15,830 bases of DNA from CAYQDF01 sp964416175 (GTDB lineage Bacteria > Chloroflexota > Anaerolineae > Anaerolineales > UBA4823), in assembly GCA_964416175.1 (NCBI GenBank), contig CAYQDF010000072.1:1-15830 (forward strand), written 5' to 3'. Below the pieces are notes generated by a model. That model did no database searches and was not told the DNA's origin. It saw only the letters and a program-made list of their open reading frames with translations. This document shows, piece by piece, positions 7,801-13,893 of this stretch. The number at the start of each line of letters is the position of its first letter. Within the stretch, counting starts at the first letter, position 1. The position numbers and the translations under genes are program-made.

Positions 7801-8769
7801 TTAATTCTGGGGATTGTCAACTAATCCTAACCAGTTGAGGATAAATTTCTCGATCTCATCGCACACAAAGGGGTGGACCGTGAACCAATGGATGTCGGGA
7901 TCGGACCGTTTGAACCAGTTTGCCTGACGACGGACGAACTGGCGGGTCCGGCGTTTGATGCGCGCCATCGCCTCATCCAGGGAGAGCTTCCCCTGGAGAT
8001 AGTCCGCGATCTCCCGGTAGCCGATAGCTGACAGCGCCGGGAGGTCTGGGGAATATCCCCGGTCCAGCAAGTTTTGAACTTCCTGCACCAGCCCCGCTGC
8101 GAGCATTTTTTCTATCCGGGCGTCGATGCGCGCGAAAAGGTCCGGCCTGGGCAGGTCGAGGCCGATCGAAAGCATCCGGTAAGGAGCAGTGCCGGAGCGC
8201 CGCTGCTCGGAGAATCGGCGGCCGCTGTGCAGGATCACTTCCAAGGCGCGGATTGTGCGGCGCAGATTGCGGTAATCGATGGCCGCGGCCGCCGATGGAT
8301 CGATGACTGCCAGGCGGGCATGCAGACCGTGGGCGCCGATCTCAGCTGCCCAGCTCTCCAGGGCGGCGCGTAAACGCGGGTCTGGCTGCCCAGGTGGGAT
8401 CTGCCACCCGTGCAGGATGGCGTGGAGGTACTGGCCGGTGCCGCCGACCAGGAAAGGTAAGCGTCCCCGAGAATGGATATCTTCGATCGCCTGCCGGGCA
8501 GATCTTTGAAACAGGGCCAGGCTCCAGGTCTGGTCCGGTTCAGCAACGTCGATCAGGTGGTGCGGCACACGCGCGCGCTCTTCCGGGGTGGGTTTGGCAG
8601 TCCCGATATCCATGCCGCGGTAGAGCAGGCGGGAATCGGCCGAGACGATCTCTCCCTCCAGTCGGGCGGCCAGCTGCAGGGCGACCTCCGTCTTGCCAAC
8701 CGCGGTAGGCCCCAGGATGACGACCAGAGGCCGCCTGGCTGCGCTGACCGGATCAGTCGCGGACGGCAT
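7801..8769 (-). CDS. miaA: tRNA dimethylallyltransferase MiaA
   Basis: 322-aa enzyme that transfers a dimethylallyl group to N6 of A37 in tRNAs reading UNN codons, the first step to the i6A/ms2i6A modification. The Walker A loop GPTAVGKT is at 20-27. The substrate-recognition segment SADSRLLYRGMDIGTAKP is at 43-60, where many homologues have SADSxQVYRGM. FLVGGTGQYLHAIL and the C-terminal RIKRRTRQFVRRQANWFKR follow in the expected order, and length matches the family. The ATG at 8769 has no clear Shine-Dalgarno but lies 17 bases inside the 3' end of yraN, so translation is probably coupled. It is the last gene of the tightly packed glycosyltransferase-yraN-miaA set. Confidence 0.96.
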   Translation of the reverse strand: MPSATDPVSAARRPLVVILGPTAVGKTEVALQLAARLEGEIVSADSRLLYRGMDIGTAKPTPEERARVPHHLIDVAEPDQTWSLALFQRSARQAIEDIHSRGRLPFLVGGTGQYLHAILHGWQIPPGQPDPRLRAALESWAAEIGAHGLHARLAVIDPSAAAAIDYRNLRRTIRALEVILHSGRRFSEQRRSGTAPYRMLSIGLDLPRPDLFARIDARIEKMLAAGLVQEVQNLLDRGYSPDLPALSAIGYREIADYLQGKLSLDEAMARIKRRTRQFVRRQANWFKRSDPDIHWFTVHPFVCDEIEKFILNWLGLVDNPQN

Positions 8770-9154
8770 TTTCGAAGTGTTGGATCACCGGCTTCTCTTC
8801 TCGCCGGTAGCGTTCGATGGCGATCACGTCGATGCGCCAGCTGGTATTGAGTTCAGGGTGCGTCTGGAGGTAGTATTGCGCAGCAGCCCGCAGGTGCGCC
8901 TGTTTGCGCGGGGTGACGGACAGCTCAGGCGGCCCGAATTTCGTCGAGGCGTGGGTCTTGACTTCGAAAAAAACCACGACATTCTCCTCGCCTGACTGCG
9001 GCGCCGTTCCCCGGTCTGGCTGGACCCCGACCAGGTCGATCTCGCCATACGGCGTGCGGGCATTCCGTTCGAGAATAATGTAGCCCAGCTGGCTGAGGTA
9101 CTCCGCCGCCAGCGACTCCCCCCAACGCCCGAGGGACTGTCGGGCTGTGGTCAC
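8753..9154 (-). CDS. yraN: YraN/UPF0102 family endonuclease-like protein
   Basis: 133-aa UPF0102 protein with a predicted restriction-endonuclease-like fold. Diagnostic blocks are G-x-WGE-x-LAAEYL near the N-terminus, NARTPYGEIDLVG (the catalytic-type E and D), and VVFFEVKTH (E-x-K), followed by the RIDVIAIE strand. The family is widespread next to RNase HII or tRNA genes and its cellular role is unsettled; nuclease activity is inferred from the fold. The start is GTG at 9154 with AGGAGG four bases upstream. The GTG overlaps the TGA of the preceding glycosyltransferase as GTGA, a classic coupled junction, and its 3' end overlaps the miaA start. Confidence 0.93.
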   Translation of the reverse strand: MTTARQSLGRWGESLAAEYLSQLGYIILERNARTPYGEIDLVGVQPDRGTAPQSGEENVVVFFEVKTHASTKFGPPELSVTPRKQAHLRAAAQYYLQTHPELNTSWRIDVIAIERYRREEKPVIQHFENAVRD

Positions 9155-10353
9155 AGGTCCTCCTTTGCCAGGCGGCGGGTCAAGCGCGTCCAGAAGCTGC
9201 GTTTTCGCCGGGAGGATGCCTTCACCAGGTGTTCGTAGTGGGTAAGCATGCCCTCGGTCGTGTGTTTGATGGAGAATGCTTCCACCGCTTCCCTGGCGCG
9301 CCGGGACATGCGGGCGCGGCTCTCGCTCTCGACAACCATGCGGGTCAGCTTGGCTGTAAATACTGCCAGATCTTCTTCGGGGGCGAGCAGGCCAGTTACG
9401 CCATCTTCCACGGTGTCGCTGATGCCAGGCGAAGCTATGCCGACCACCGGCAGCCCGGCAGCCATGGCTTCGATCACGGAGAGCGGATGCACCTCCGTCA
9501 CCGATGCTGTGACGAATACATCCGCCAGGCTCAAGTAGGCGGGCAGTTCCCGGTAAGGGATCATCCCGGTGAACACCACCCGGTCAGCGATGCCCATATA
9601 ACCGGCGCGATCCATCAGGTTGTCCTTTTCCGGACCGTCGCCGATGATTAACAGCTTCACCTGGTCGTACGTCTTCGTGAGTCCGGCGAAGGCGCGCAGC
9701 AGGAACACCAGGTTCTTTTCAGGTCCCAGGCGACCCATGTAGGTCAGGACAACGTCGGTCGATTTGAATCCCAGCTGCTCGCGGGGGATGGTTTTATCCG
9801 GAAAGCGGAAGGGGTCGATATCAACGCCGTTCGGGACGACCTCGATCGGAACATCCACGCCCAATCGGCGCAAGACGTCCCGCAGGCCGCGCGAGGGGGC
9901 GATGACCAGGTCACAGGCGCGGCAGAACGGCGGTAGGTAAGCCCGCAGAAAGGCATCTCCGAGAGCTTCGGGGATCACGGGCAGGTAAGCCTGGACGTAA
10001 AGGTCATAGCGCGTGTGGTTTGTGAAAACGATGGGGATGCCTTCCGGTTTGCAGTACCGGATGGCGAGCCTGCCGCTGGTGAACGGGTGGTGGACATGCA
10101 CCAGGTCCATCGTGCGGAGGAGCTTCTGCGCCTGTGTGGAGTAGCGGACGCTGATAAATAGACCGGTGTCCACGATGGGCAGACCCCGCGTGCGAACGAT
10201 ATTCGGCTCCTCATCGACGTAGTCGTCTCCACCGAACGTAAAGACGTATACTTCGTGACCGGCAGCTTCCAGGGAACGCTTATTGAGCGAAATGTAGCTG
10301 GTTACCCCGCTGACATGTGGCTTGTAAGCGTCTGCTAACATCCCAATCCGCAT
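9151..10353 (-). CDS. GT4-family glycosyltransferase
   Basis: 400-aa retaining glycosyltransferase of family GT4 with a GT-B fold, cytoplasmic or membrane-associated. The N-terminus MRIGMLADAYKPHVSGVTSY has the acceptor-side glycine loop. VHHPFTSGRLAI and the middle VPNGVDIDPF are typical. The C-terminal half has MGRLGPEKNL, GDGPEKDNL and the E-x7-E nucleotide-sugar motif in TEVHPLSVIEAMAAGLPVVG. Such enzymes often mannosylate or glucosylate diacylglycerol or other lipids, but the acceptor is unknown here. The ATG at 10353 is preferred: it begins the conserved first strand and has GGAGAAG nearby. An in-frame TTG at 10404 overlaps the TATAAT box at 10393-10398. It is first in the set with yraN and miaA. 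Confidence 0.9.
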   Translation of the reverse strand: MRIGMLADAYKPHVSGVTSYISLNKRSLEAAGHEVYVFTFGGDDYVDEEPNIVRTRGLPIVDTGLFISVRYSTQAQKLLRTMDLVHVHHPFTSGRLAIRYCKPEGIPIVFTNHTRYDLYVQAYLPVIPEALGDAFLRAYLPPFCRACDLVIAPSRGLRDVLRRLGVDVPIEVVPNGVDIDPFRFPDKTIPREQLGFKSTDVVLTYMGRLGPEKNLVFLLRAFAGLTKTYDQVKLLIIGDGPEKDNLMDRAGYMGIADRVVFTGMIPYRELPAYLSLADVFVTASVTEVHPLSVIEAMAAGLPVVGIASPGISDTVEDGVTGLLAPEEDLAVFTAKLTRMVVESESRARMSRRAREAVEAFSIKHTTEGMLTHYEHLVKASSRRKRSFWTRLTRRLAKEDL

Positions 10354-10367
10354 CGGATTCTTCTCCG

Positions 10368-10384
10368 GAACTGCGTAACTTCTA
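10368..10384. repeat. Solo copy of the AACTGCGTAACT repeat arm
   Basis: The 17 bases GAACTGCGTAACTTCTA match 7772-7788 (GAACTGCGTAACTCCTA) at 16 of 17 positions. This copy lies between the -10 box and the ribosome binding site of the glycosyltransferase gene, so it would be in that gene's 5' leader. No partner arm is evident beside it. Confidence 0.6.
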
Positions 10385-10392
10385 TCGGTATC

Positions 10393-10398
10393 ATTATA
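10393..10398 (-). promoter_or_regulatory. Putative -10 box of the glycosyltransferase-yraN-miaA operon
   Basis: On the minus strand the sequence is a perfect TATAAT. Transcription from near 10386 would give a leader of about 33 bases before the ATG at 10353. No convincing -35 box sits 16-18 bases upstream, so this rests on the -10 match and its position. Confidence 0.5.
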
Positions 10399-10435
10399 CG
10401 CCAAGGTTGGAGATGGTTTCGTTCGGGAAATCGGT

Positions 10436-10441
10436 TAAAAT
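10436..10441 (+). promoter_or_regulatory. Putative -10 box giving a leaderless transcript
   Basis: TAAAAT at 10436-10441 is followed by six bases and then the GTG start at 10448, so a transcript starting at the usual distance would begin on or next to the start codon. The -35 region is only a weak TGGTTT at 10414-10419. The intergenic space shared with the divergent glycosyltransferase promoter is 94 bases. Confidence 0.5.
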
Positions 10442-10447
10442 GCTCGC

Positions 10448-11257
10448 GTGGTCAGACCCAGTCACCTGCCCAAAGCAGACCGGCTCAGTGTGCTCGCGGC
10501 GACGATCCTGCTGGCCTACGGCGCGACGCGCTTCATCGACCTGCCAGAACGCCCGGTGAGCGTCCAGCTGCCTGGGTTGTTCCTGGAATATGACCTGGAC
10601 GTGTACACCCTCGTCGCGCTGCTGGTCGCCGGCTTAACCGCTACCGGGGCCGACCAGTTGCTGCGCGATCATCCAACCCTCGGGTCGAAGCACACCTACG
10701 AGCACTGGCTTCTGCCAGCTCTGACGGCGTGGACCCTGGCGGTCCCGCTCTATCAATTGCCGGTTGGGGTGGAGTGGCTGGTCAGCTTCGCCGCCGGAGG
10801 CGCACTGCTGATGCTGGTCCTGATCGCCGAATACATCGCGGTTGACCCGCAGGACGTCAGATTCCCCGTGGCAACTGCCGGGCTGACTGCGGTCTCCTTT
10901 GCGCTGTTTTTGTTGCTGGTGATCGCCATGCGGTCGGCAGGTCTGCGCTTGTTTTTCATCCTGCCGGGGATTTCTTTCTCCTACGCGCTTGTCTGCTTGC
11001 GCACCTTGCACCTGCGCCTGGGGAATTGGCTCGTCATGCAGTCCATTGTCCTGACGCTGATTGTGGCCCAGTTTGCCGCCGGTCTGCACTACTGGCCCAT
11101 CTCTCCGATCGCATACGGCCTGGCCGTGATGGGACCGGCGTATGCGCTGACCAGCCTGATCGGGGCGCTGGCGGAGGGAGAGCCCATCCGAAAGGCGCTG
11201 GTTGAGCCTGGGGTCGTGCTGGCGGTCGTGTGGGGGATCGCTGTGTGGACATCCTGA
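10448..11257 (+). CDS. Polytopic membrane protein of unknown function
   Basis: 269-aa protein made of about eight or nine hydrophobic segments (for example LSVLAATILLAYGA, TLVALLVAGLTATGA, LLMLVLIAEYIAV, AVSFALFLLLVIAM, VLTLIVAQFAAGL, VVLAVVWGIAVW) joined by short loops. I recognise no catalytic motif. It resembles uncharacterised integral membrane proteins I associate with Chloroflexota, but I cannot name a family with confidence. Polar residues cluster after the second segment (DQLLRDHPTLGSKHTYEHW), a possible functional loop. The start is GTG at 10448; a TAAAAT box six bases upstream and no Shine-Dalgarno suggest leaderless translation. Its 3' end overlaps the start of the JAMM peptidase gene by about 13 bases, so the two are likely translated together and may work together, perhaps with the membrane protein anchoring the peptidase's target. 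Confidence 0.8.
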   Translation: MVRPSHLPKADRLSVLAATILLAYGATRFIDLPERPVSVQLPGLFLEYDLDVYTLVALLVAGLTATGADQLLRDHPTLGSKHTYEHWLLPALTAWTLAVPLYQLPVGVEWLVSFAAGGALLMLVLIAEYIAVDPQDVRFPVATAGLTAVSFALFLLLVIAMRSAGLRLFFILPGISFSYALVCLRTLHLRLGNWLVMQSIVLTLIVAQFAAGLHYWPISPIAYGLAVMGPAYALTSLIGALAEGEPIRKALVEPGVVLAVVWGIAVWTS

Positions 11258-11682
11258 AGCCTGTTTCGCCCAGAGAAATCCTTCTGCAGCGCAGCCACTG
11301 GCAGGAAATGCTGGCGGACGTCACCCAGCGCGAACTCGAGGAAGCGTGCGGGCTGGTGGCAGGGAAGGGGGTAACCAGTCTGGCGGTGATTCCAATGGCG
11401 AACGTGCTGCACAGCCCGGTTCGTTACCGGCTCGATCCGCAGGAACAGTTCGAGGTTTTTCGAAGGATCGCGGCGAGTGGCTGGGAGCTCCTCGCAATCT
11501 ACCATTCACACCTAGATGGACCGCCATGGCCTTCGCCGACAGATATCGCCGAGGCGACCTACCCCGAAGCGGTCTATCTGATCTGGTCCAAAATCAGGGA
11601 GTCATGGGACTGCCGCGGTTTTTTGATCTCCGCCGGACGGTTCCAGGCGGTCAGAGTGGAAGTGATCGATAGTTTTAAATAA
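11245..11682 (+). CDS. JAMM/MPN (M67 family) zinc metallopeptidase
   Basis: Short (145 aa) Mov34/MPN/PAD-1-type metallopeptidase. The JAMM signature is complete: an upstream glutamate in EEACGLVAG, then HSHLDGPPWPSPTD, which is H-x-H-x7-S-x2-D for zinc binding and catalysis. Prokaryotic members cleave C-terminal adducts from ubiquitin-like sulfur carriers (for example Mec with CysO) or act as desampylases. No ThiS/MoaD-like gene is in this window, so the substrate is open. Two GTG starts are possible: 11230 (no Shine-Dalgarno) and 11245 (purine-rich GGGGGA six bases upstream); I chose 11245. Either overlaps the end of the membrane-protein gene. The stop codon lies two bases from the end of the convergent hydrolase gene. 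Confidence 0.9.
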   Translation: MDILKPVSPREILLQRSHWQEMLADVTQRELEEACGLVAGKGVTSLAVIPMANVLHSPVRYRLDPQEQFEVFRRIAASGWELLAIYHSHLDGPPWPSPTDIAEATYPEAVYLIWSKIRESWDCRGFLISAGRFQAVRVEVIDSFK

Positions 11683-11684
11683 GA

Positions 11685-12551
11685 TCAGCCGCCATCGTCG
11701 TCATCCGAGGAAGCCGGGGCTTTGCCGACCATCTTCTCGTAGAGCGCCCGCAGGTTGCGGCGGTGGAGCTCCTCCGCCAGCCCGCCGATCAAGACCCGGC
11801 TTTTCCCGCTCTCTTCGACGGTCACTTCGGCGAGCATATCCCAGGGGTACTTTCGCCGCGCTGCTTTGCGAACTGCCTTCCGGATGGCAGATAGGTATGC
11901 CACATTGTCCTTGATGGCTCCCTCGATCTCCCCGCGCAGGACGATGTCCCCATGCCCCTGGATCACGTTTTCCAATCCCAGCTTGCCGATTTTCTTGAGC
12001 GAGGCGATCATGTCATCCGGGTCGCCGTCGACGATGTAAGGCAGGGGCATGAAAACATCTCCGGCGAACAATACCCGGTCTTCTTCGACCAGGACACCGA
12101 TATTATCCGGGCTGTGCCCCGGCAGGGGCAGCAGGGTAAGGGTCTTCTTGCCGACGCGCAGGCTCAAGCTGCCCTCGCTGAAAGTGAGGTGCGGGAGGAC
12201 AATCTTGATCTGCCGGAACGTGGTGCCCCCACTGCGGGCCGACTCTAACGAGGCGCGGCCGCGGGTGTCCAACAGATCGCGGCATAGCGAGTGGGCGATG
12301 ACGGTTGCGCCCGGGATCAGGCTGTTTCCCCAGGTGTGATCGGCGTGATAGTGCGTGTTGATGATATACCGGACCGGCACCTGCAATTCCTGCTCGATGA
12401 AATTGCGGACCTCGAGGGTCTCCTCCGGAAGGGCCAGGGTATCGATCAGGACTGCCCAGTTCGGACCAACGACAGCGCCGGCGGTGACCTGGGCGTAGAT
12501 CTCGCTCTGGAATGAGTACACGTTCTCCGCTACGCGCTCACGCTGGACCAT
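11685..12551 (-). CDS. Metallo-beta-lactamase-fold hydrolase
   Basis: 288-aa MBL-fold protein, probably a cytoplasmic dinuclear zinc hydrolase. The metal motif THYHADHTWGN (H-x-H-x-D-H) is present, followed by LPLPGHSPDNIGVL (third metal histidine), LFAGDVFMP (bridging aspartate) and VIQGHGDIV (last histidine). The order and spacing match the glyoxalase-II-like or SoxH-like MBL subgroup. An extra helical C-terminus (AIRKAVRKAARRKYPWDML) ends in an acidic, glycine-rich tail. The substrate is unknown. The ATG at 12551 is preferred over 12557, because AGGAA abuts the first ATG but stands six bases from the second. A good promoter lies at 12644-12673, implying a leader of roughly 85 bases. Confidence 0.9.
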   Translation of the reverse strand: MVQRERVAENVYSFQSEIYAQVTAGAVVGPNWAVLIDTLALPEETLEVRNFIEQELQVPVRYIINTHYHADHTWGNSLIPGATVIAHSLCRDLLDTRGRASLESARSGGTTFRQIKIVLPHLTFSEGSLSLRVGKKTLTLLPLPGHSPDNIGVLVEEDRVLFAGDVFMPLPYIVDGDPDDMIASLKKIGKLGLENVIQGHGDIVLRGEIEGAIKDNVAYLSAIRKAVRKAARRKYPWDMLAEVTVEESGKSRVLIGGLAEELHRRNLRALYEKMVGKAPASSDDDDGG

Positions 12552-12643
12552 TGCCATTTCCTGATTCCGAATTCAGCCGGACTCTCGCGTACTGCCGCTG
12601 ATCGGGCCATACCCTCCCCAACCAGCGCCGTTGTAACTCGGGA

Positions 12644-12673
12644 AGAATAGCACAAATTGAGAACAAAAGTCAA
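12644..12673 (-). promoter_or_regulatory. Promoter of the MBL-fold hydrolase gene
   Basis: Minus strand: TTGACT (12673-12668), 18-base spacer, TATTCT (12649-12644). The leader to the ATG at 12551 would be about 85 bases. The stretch 12552-12919 otherwise holds nothing I can support as a gene. A TTGACA at 12680-12685 on the plus strand has no matching -10 at the right distance. Confidence 0.6.
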
Positions 12674-12919
12674 GAGAGTTTGACATAATTTAAAGATGCC
12701 ATTTATCCATATTCATTTCGAATTAAATACTCCCTGCCTCATGCTCCGGACTACGGCGAGCGTTGGGTTTCAAGGCGCATCCCGCAGCGCGATGATCTGG
12801 CGGGAGGGAGAAGGGCTTTCAACCCGTGGGGTCATCGCCGAGCAAGGGGTGGATCGACAGGTGGCTGGCGCGGTGATTAAGCCGGGGAAGTCTGATGCCT
12901 TGGCCAGGCGCTGCCTTCC

Positions 12920-12948
12920 TTGACAGGGTATACCCGCTCAGGTACAAT
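12920..12948 (+). promoter_or_regulatory. Strong promoter of the tRNA-Ala genes, with palindromic spacer
   Basis: TTGACA (12920-12925), exactly 17 bases, then TACAAT (12943-12948). The start of transcription is expected near 12955, about 19 bases before the first tRNA. The spacer begins with the perfect 10-bp palindrome GGGTATACCC (12926-12935), directly against the -35 box. Confidence 0.8.
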
Positions 12949-12973
12949 CGTCTTCACCGGTTGCCTTTAGGGA

Positions 12974-13046
12974 GGGCCTGTAGCGCAGTTGGGAGCGCGC
13001 TTCAATCGCACTGAAGAGGTCGCGGGTTCGAATCCCGCCAGGTCCA
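12974..13046 (+). tRNA. tRNA-Ala (anticodon CGC)
   Basis: A 73-nt cloverleaf. The acceptor arm GGGCCTG/CAGGTCC includes the G3-U70 wobble that identifies alanine tRNAs. The D arm is GCGC/GCGC and the anticodon stem CTTCA/TGAAG has loop ATCGCAC, putting anticodon CGC at 13007-13009. The T arm is GCGGG-TTCGAAT-CCCGC and the discriminator is A. The 3' CCA is not encoded (TGG follows). It reads GCG codons. Confidence 0.96.
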
Positions 13047-13064
13047 TGGAATGCCGATTTTGAT

Positions 13065-13104
13065 TTGATGATTGCTGATTTATTTATCGATCAGCAATCA
13101 TCAA
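13065..13104. repeat. 15-bp perfect inverted repeat between the two tRNA genes
   Basis: TTGATGATTGCTGAT (13065-13079) and ATCAGCAATCATCAA (13090-13104) are exact inverted complements with a 10-base loop. A third partial copy, AATCAGCAAT (13110-13119), can pair with the left arm instead. The AT-rich stem lies in the spacer of a presumed two-tRNA precursor and lacks a following T-run. It may be a processing or transcription-pausing structure or a short insertion. Confidence 0.7.
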
Positions 13105-13125
13105 GTTGCAATCAGCAATAACCAA

Positions 13126-13198
13126 GGGCCCATAGCGCAGTTGGGAGCGCGTCTCAATGGCATTGAGAAGGTCGAGGGTTCGAATCCCTCTGGGTCCA
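13126..13198 (+). tRNA. tRNA-Ala (anticodon GGC)
   Basis: A 73-nt cloverleaf: acceptor GGGCCCA/TGGGTCC with the G3-U70 pair, D arm GCGC/GCGC, and anticodon stem TCTCA/TGAGA. The loop is ATGGCAT, placing anticodon GGC at 13159-13161. The T arm is GAGGG-TTCGAAT-CCCTC and the discriminator is A. It is followed by CCT, so a full CCA is not encoded. The D arm and its loop are identical to those of the neighbouring tRNA-Ala(CGC). No separate promoter is visible, so it is likely co-transcribed. Confidence 0.96.
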
Positions 13199-13226
13199 CC
13201 TGAATAAGAATGAAGGCAGAAGGATC

Positions 13227-13257
13227 AAGGATGGAGTAGGAATCCAGTCTCATCCTT
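13227..13257 (+). other. Hairpin after the tRNA genes
   Basis: AAGGATG (13227-13233) and CATCCTT (13251-13257) are perfect inverted complements with a 17-base loop. It lies 29 bases past the second tRNA and is followed by an AT-rich stretch (CATAATTTAAC) but no T-run. It could help end the tRNA transcript; the evidence is only the stem and its place. Confidence 0.35.
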
Positions 13258-13305
13258 CATAATTTAACATGAATTCGGGATAAAACAAATCAGCTCGCTT
13301 AGTGG

Positions 13306-13377
13306 ATGGCGGGCATCCCTGCGCTGCGCTCAGGACAGGTCTGAGCGGAACACAGTGTAGTCGAAGAAGCCCGCCAT
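13306..13377. repeat. Nested palindromic intergenic repeat (REP-like)
   Basis: The outer arms ATGGCGGGC (13306-13314) and GCCCGCCAT (13369-13377) are perfect complements. Inside them CGCTCAG (13327-13333) and CTGAGCG (13341-13347) form a second hairpin with loop GACAGGT. The core resembles a GC-rich hairpin sequence (GCTCAGGACAGG...CTGAGC...GTCGAAG) that I recall as scattered between genes in many bacterial genomes; that is memory, not a search. TCGAAG recurs at 13361 and 13382. Confidence 0.55.
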
Positions 13378-13419
13378 GCAGTCGAAGCGGCGGTTATTCC
13401 GAACTGACGTTAAATTAAT

Positions 13420-13830
13420 CCTTCTAAAGCCTGGCAGGAGTAGTAGACCATCCAGCAGCGAGCCGGGAGAGCGAGGTGGAAGCCCGGCAGAGTGTCCCTG
13501 GAGCGCAGCTTGAACAGCAGGTCGAACTCGCCTGCCGCCCTGGTCGCCTTTGGGAATGGGGGATGCCAGGGCAGGCTTCGTCGGTGAGCGGAATTCACAC
13601 CAGGATGGAATTTCCTGGATTGTTGCGTGGATCCCTTAGCCGGCGGCGGGATACGCCCGTTACGGCGTGCCAGAGCGGCGTTTCAACTGTTTGAAGGTCG
13701 ACAGGCCAGGTCGGATTGCTAATTTCCAAACCCGGCAACATACGACCTTCAAAACTTCGAAGCGCAAGCAGGGTGGTACCGCGGAGAAACCCCTTCGTCC
13801 CTGAGTGACGAGGGGATTTTTGTTGTTTTT
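13420..13830 (+). promoter_or_regulatory. T-box riboswitch leader, leucine (CUC) specifier
   Basis: A T-box leader senses uncharged tRNA and lets transcription continue when the cognate amino acid is short. The specifier loop is bounded by helices GGCAGG (13433-13438)/CCTGCC (13531-13536) and GACC (13446-13449)/GGTC (13520-13523). Its 5' side is AGTAGTA and its 3' side GAACTCG, so GAA is followed by the codon CTC (13527-13529), leucine. A distal stem I helix GCCGGG/CCCGGC lies at 13462-13467/13483-13488. Other helices are CCAGGA/TCCTGG (13600/13613) and TTTGAAGGTCG/CGACCTTCAAA (13690/13743). The T-box AGGGTGGTACCGCGG is at 13770-13784; its TGGT suits a tRNA with discriminator A. CGAAG (13758-13762) can pair with CTTCG (13793-13797) as antiterminator, excluding the terminator. 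At about 410 bases it is longer than usual. No promoter was found upstream. Confidence 0.93.
13790..13830 (+). terminator. Intrinsic terminator of the T-box leader
   Basis: CCCCTTCGTC (13790-13799) pairs with GACGAGGGG (13807-13815), one T bulged, around loop CCTGAGT. Then come five Ts and a further T-rich run to 13830. Its 5' arm is shared with the antiterminator, so it forms only when tRNA-Leu is charged. Confidence 0.92.
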
Positions 13831-13893
13831 GGTTGAGGATTTTGGAACGTGAGTTCTTAACTGGTGGATGTGAATGTCGAGAGGGCACGGCAT

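Noticed and set aside
12696..12923. 75-codon open frame on the plus strand between the hydrolase gene and the tRNA genes
   Set aside because: No recognisable family, no Shine-Dalgarno, and its stop overlaps the tRNA promoter. Its only support is a lone TTGACA at 12680-12685 without a -10 at the right distance.
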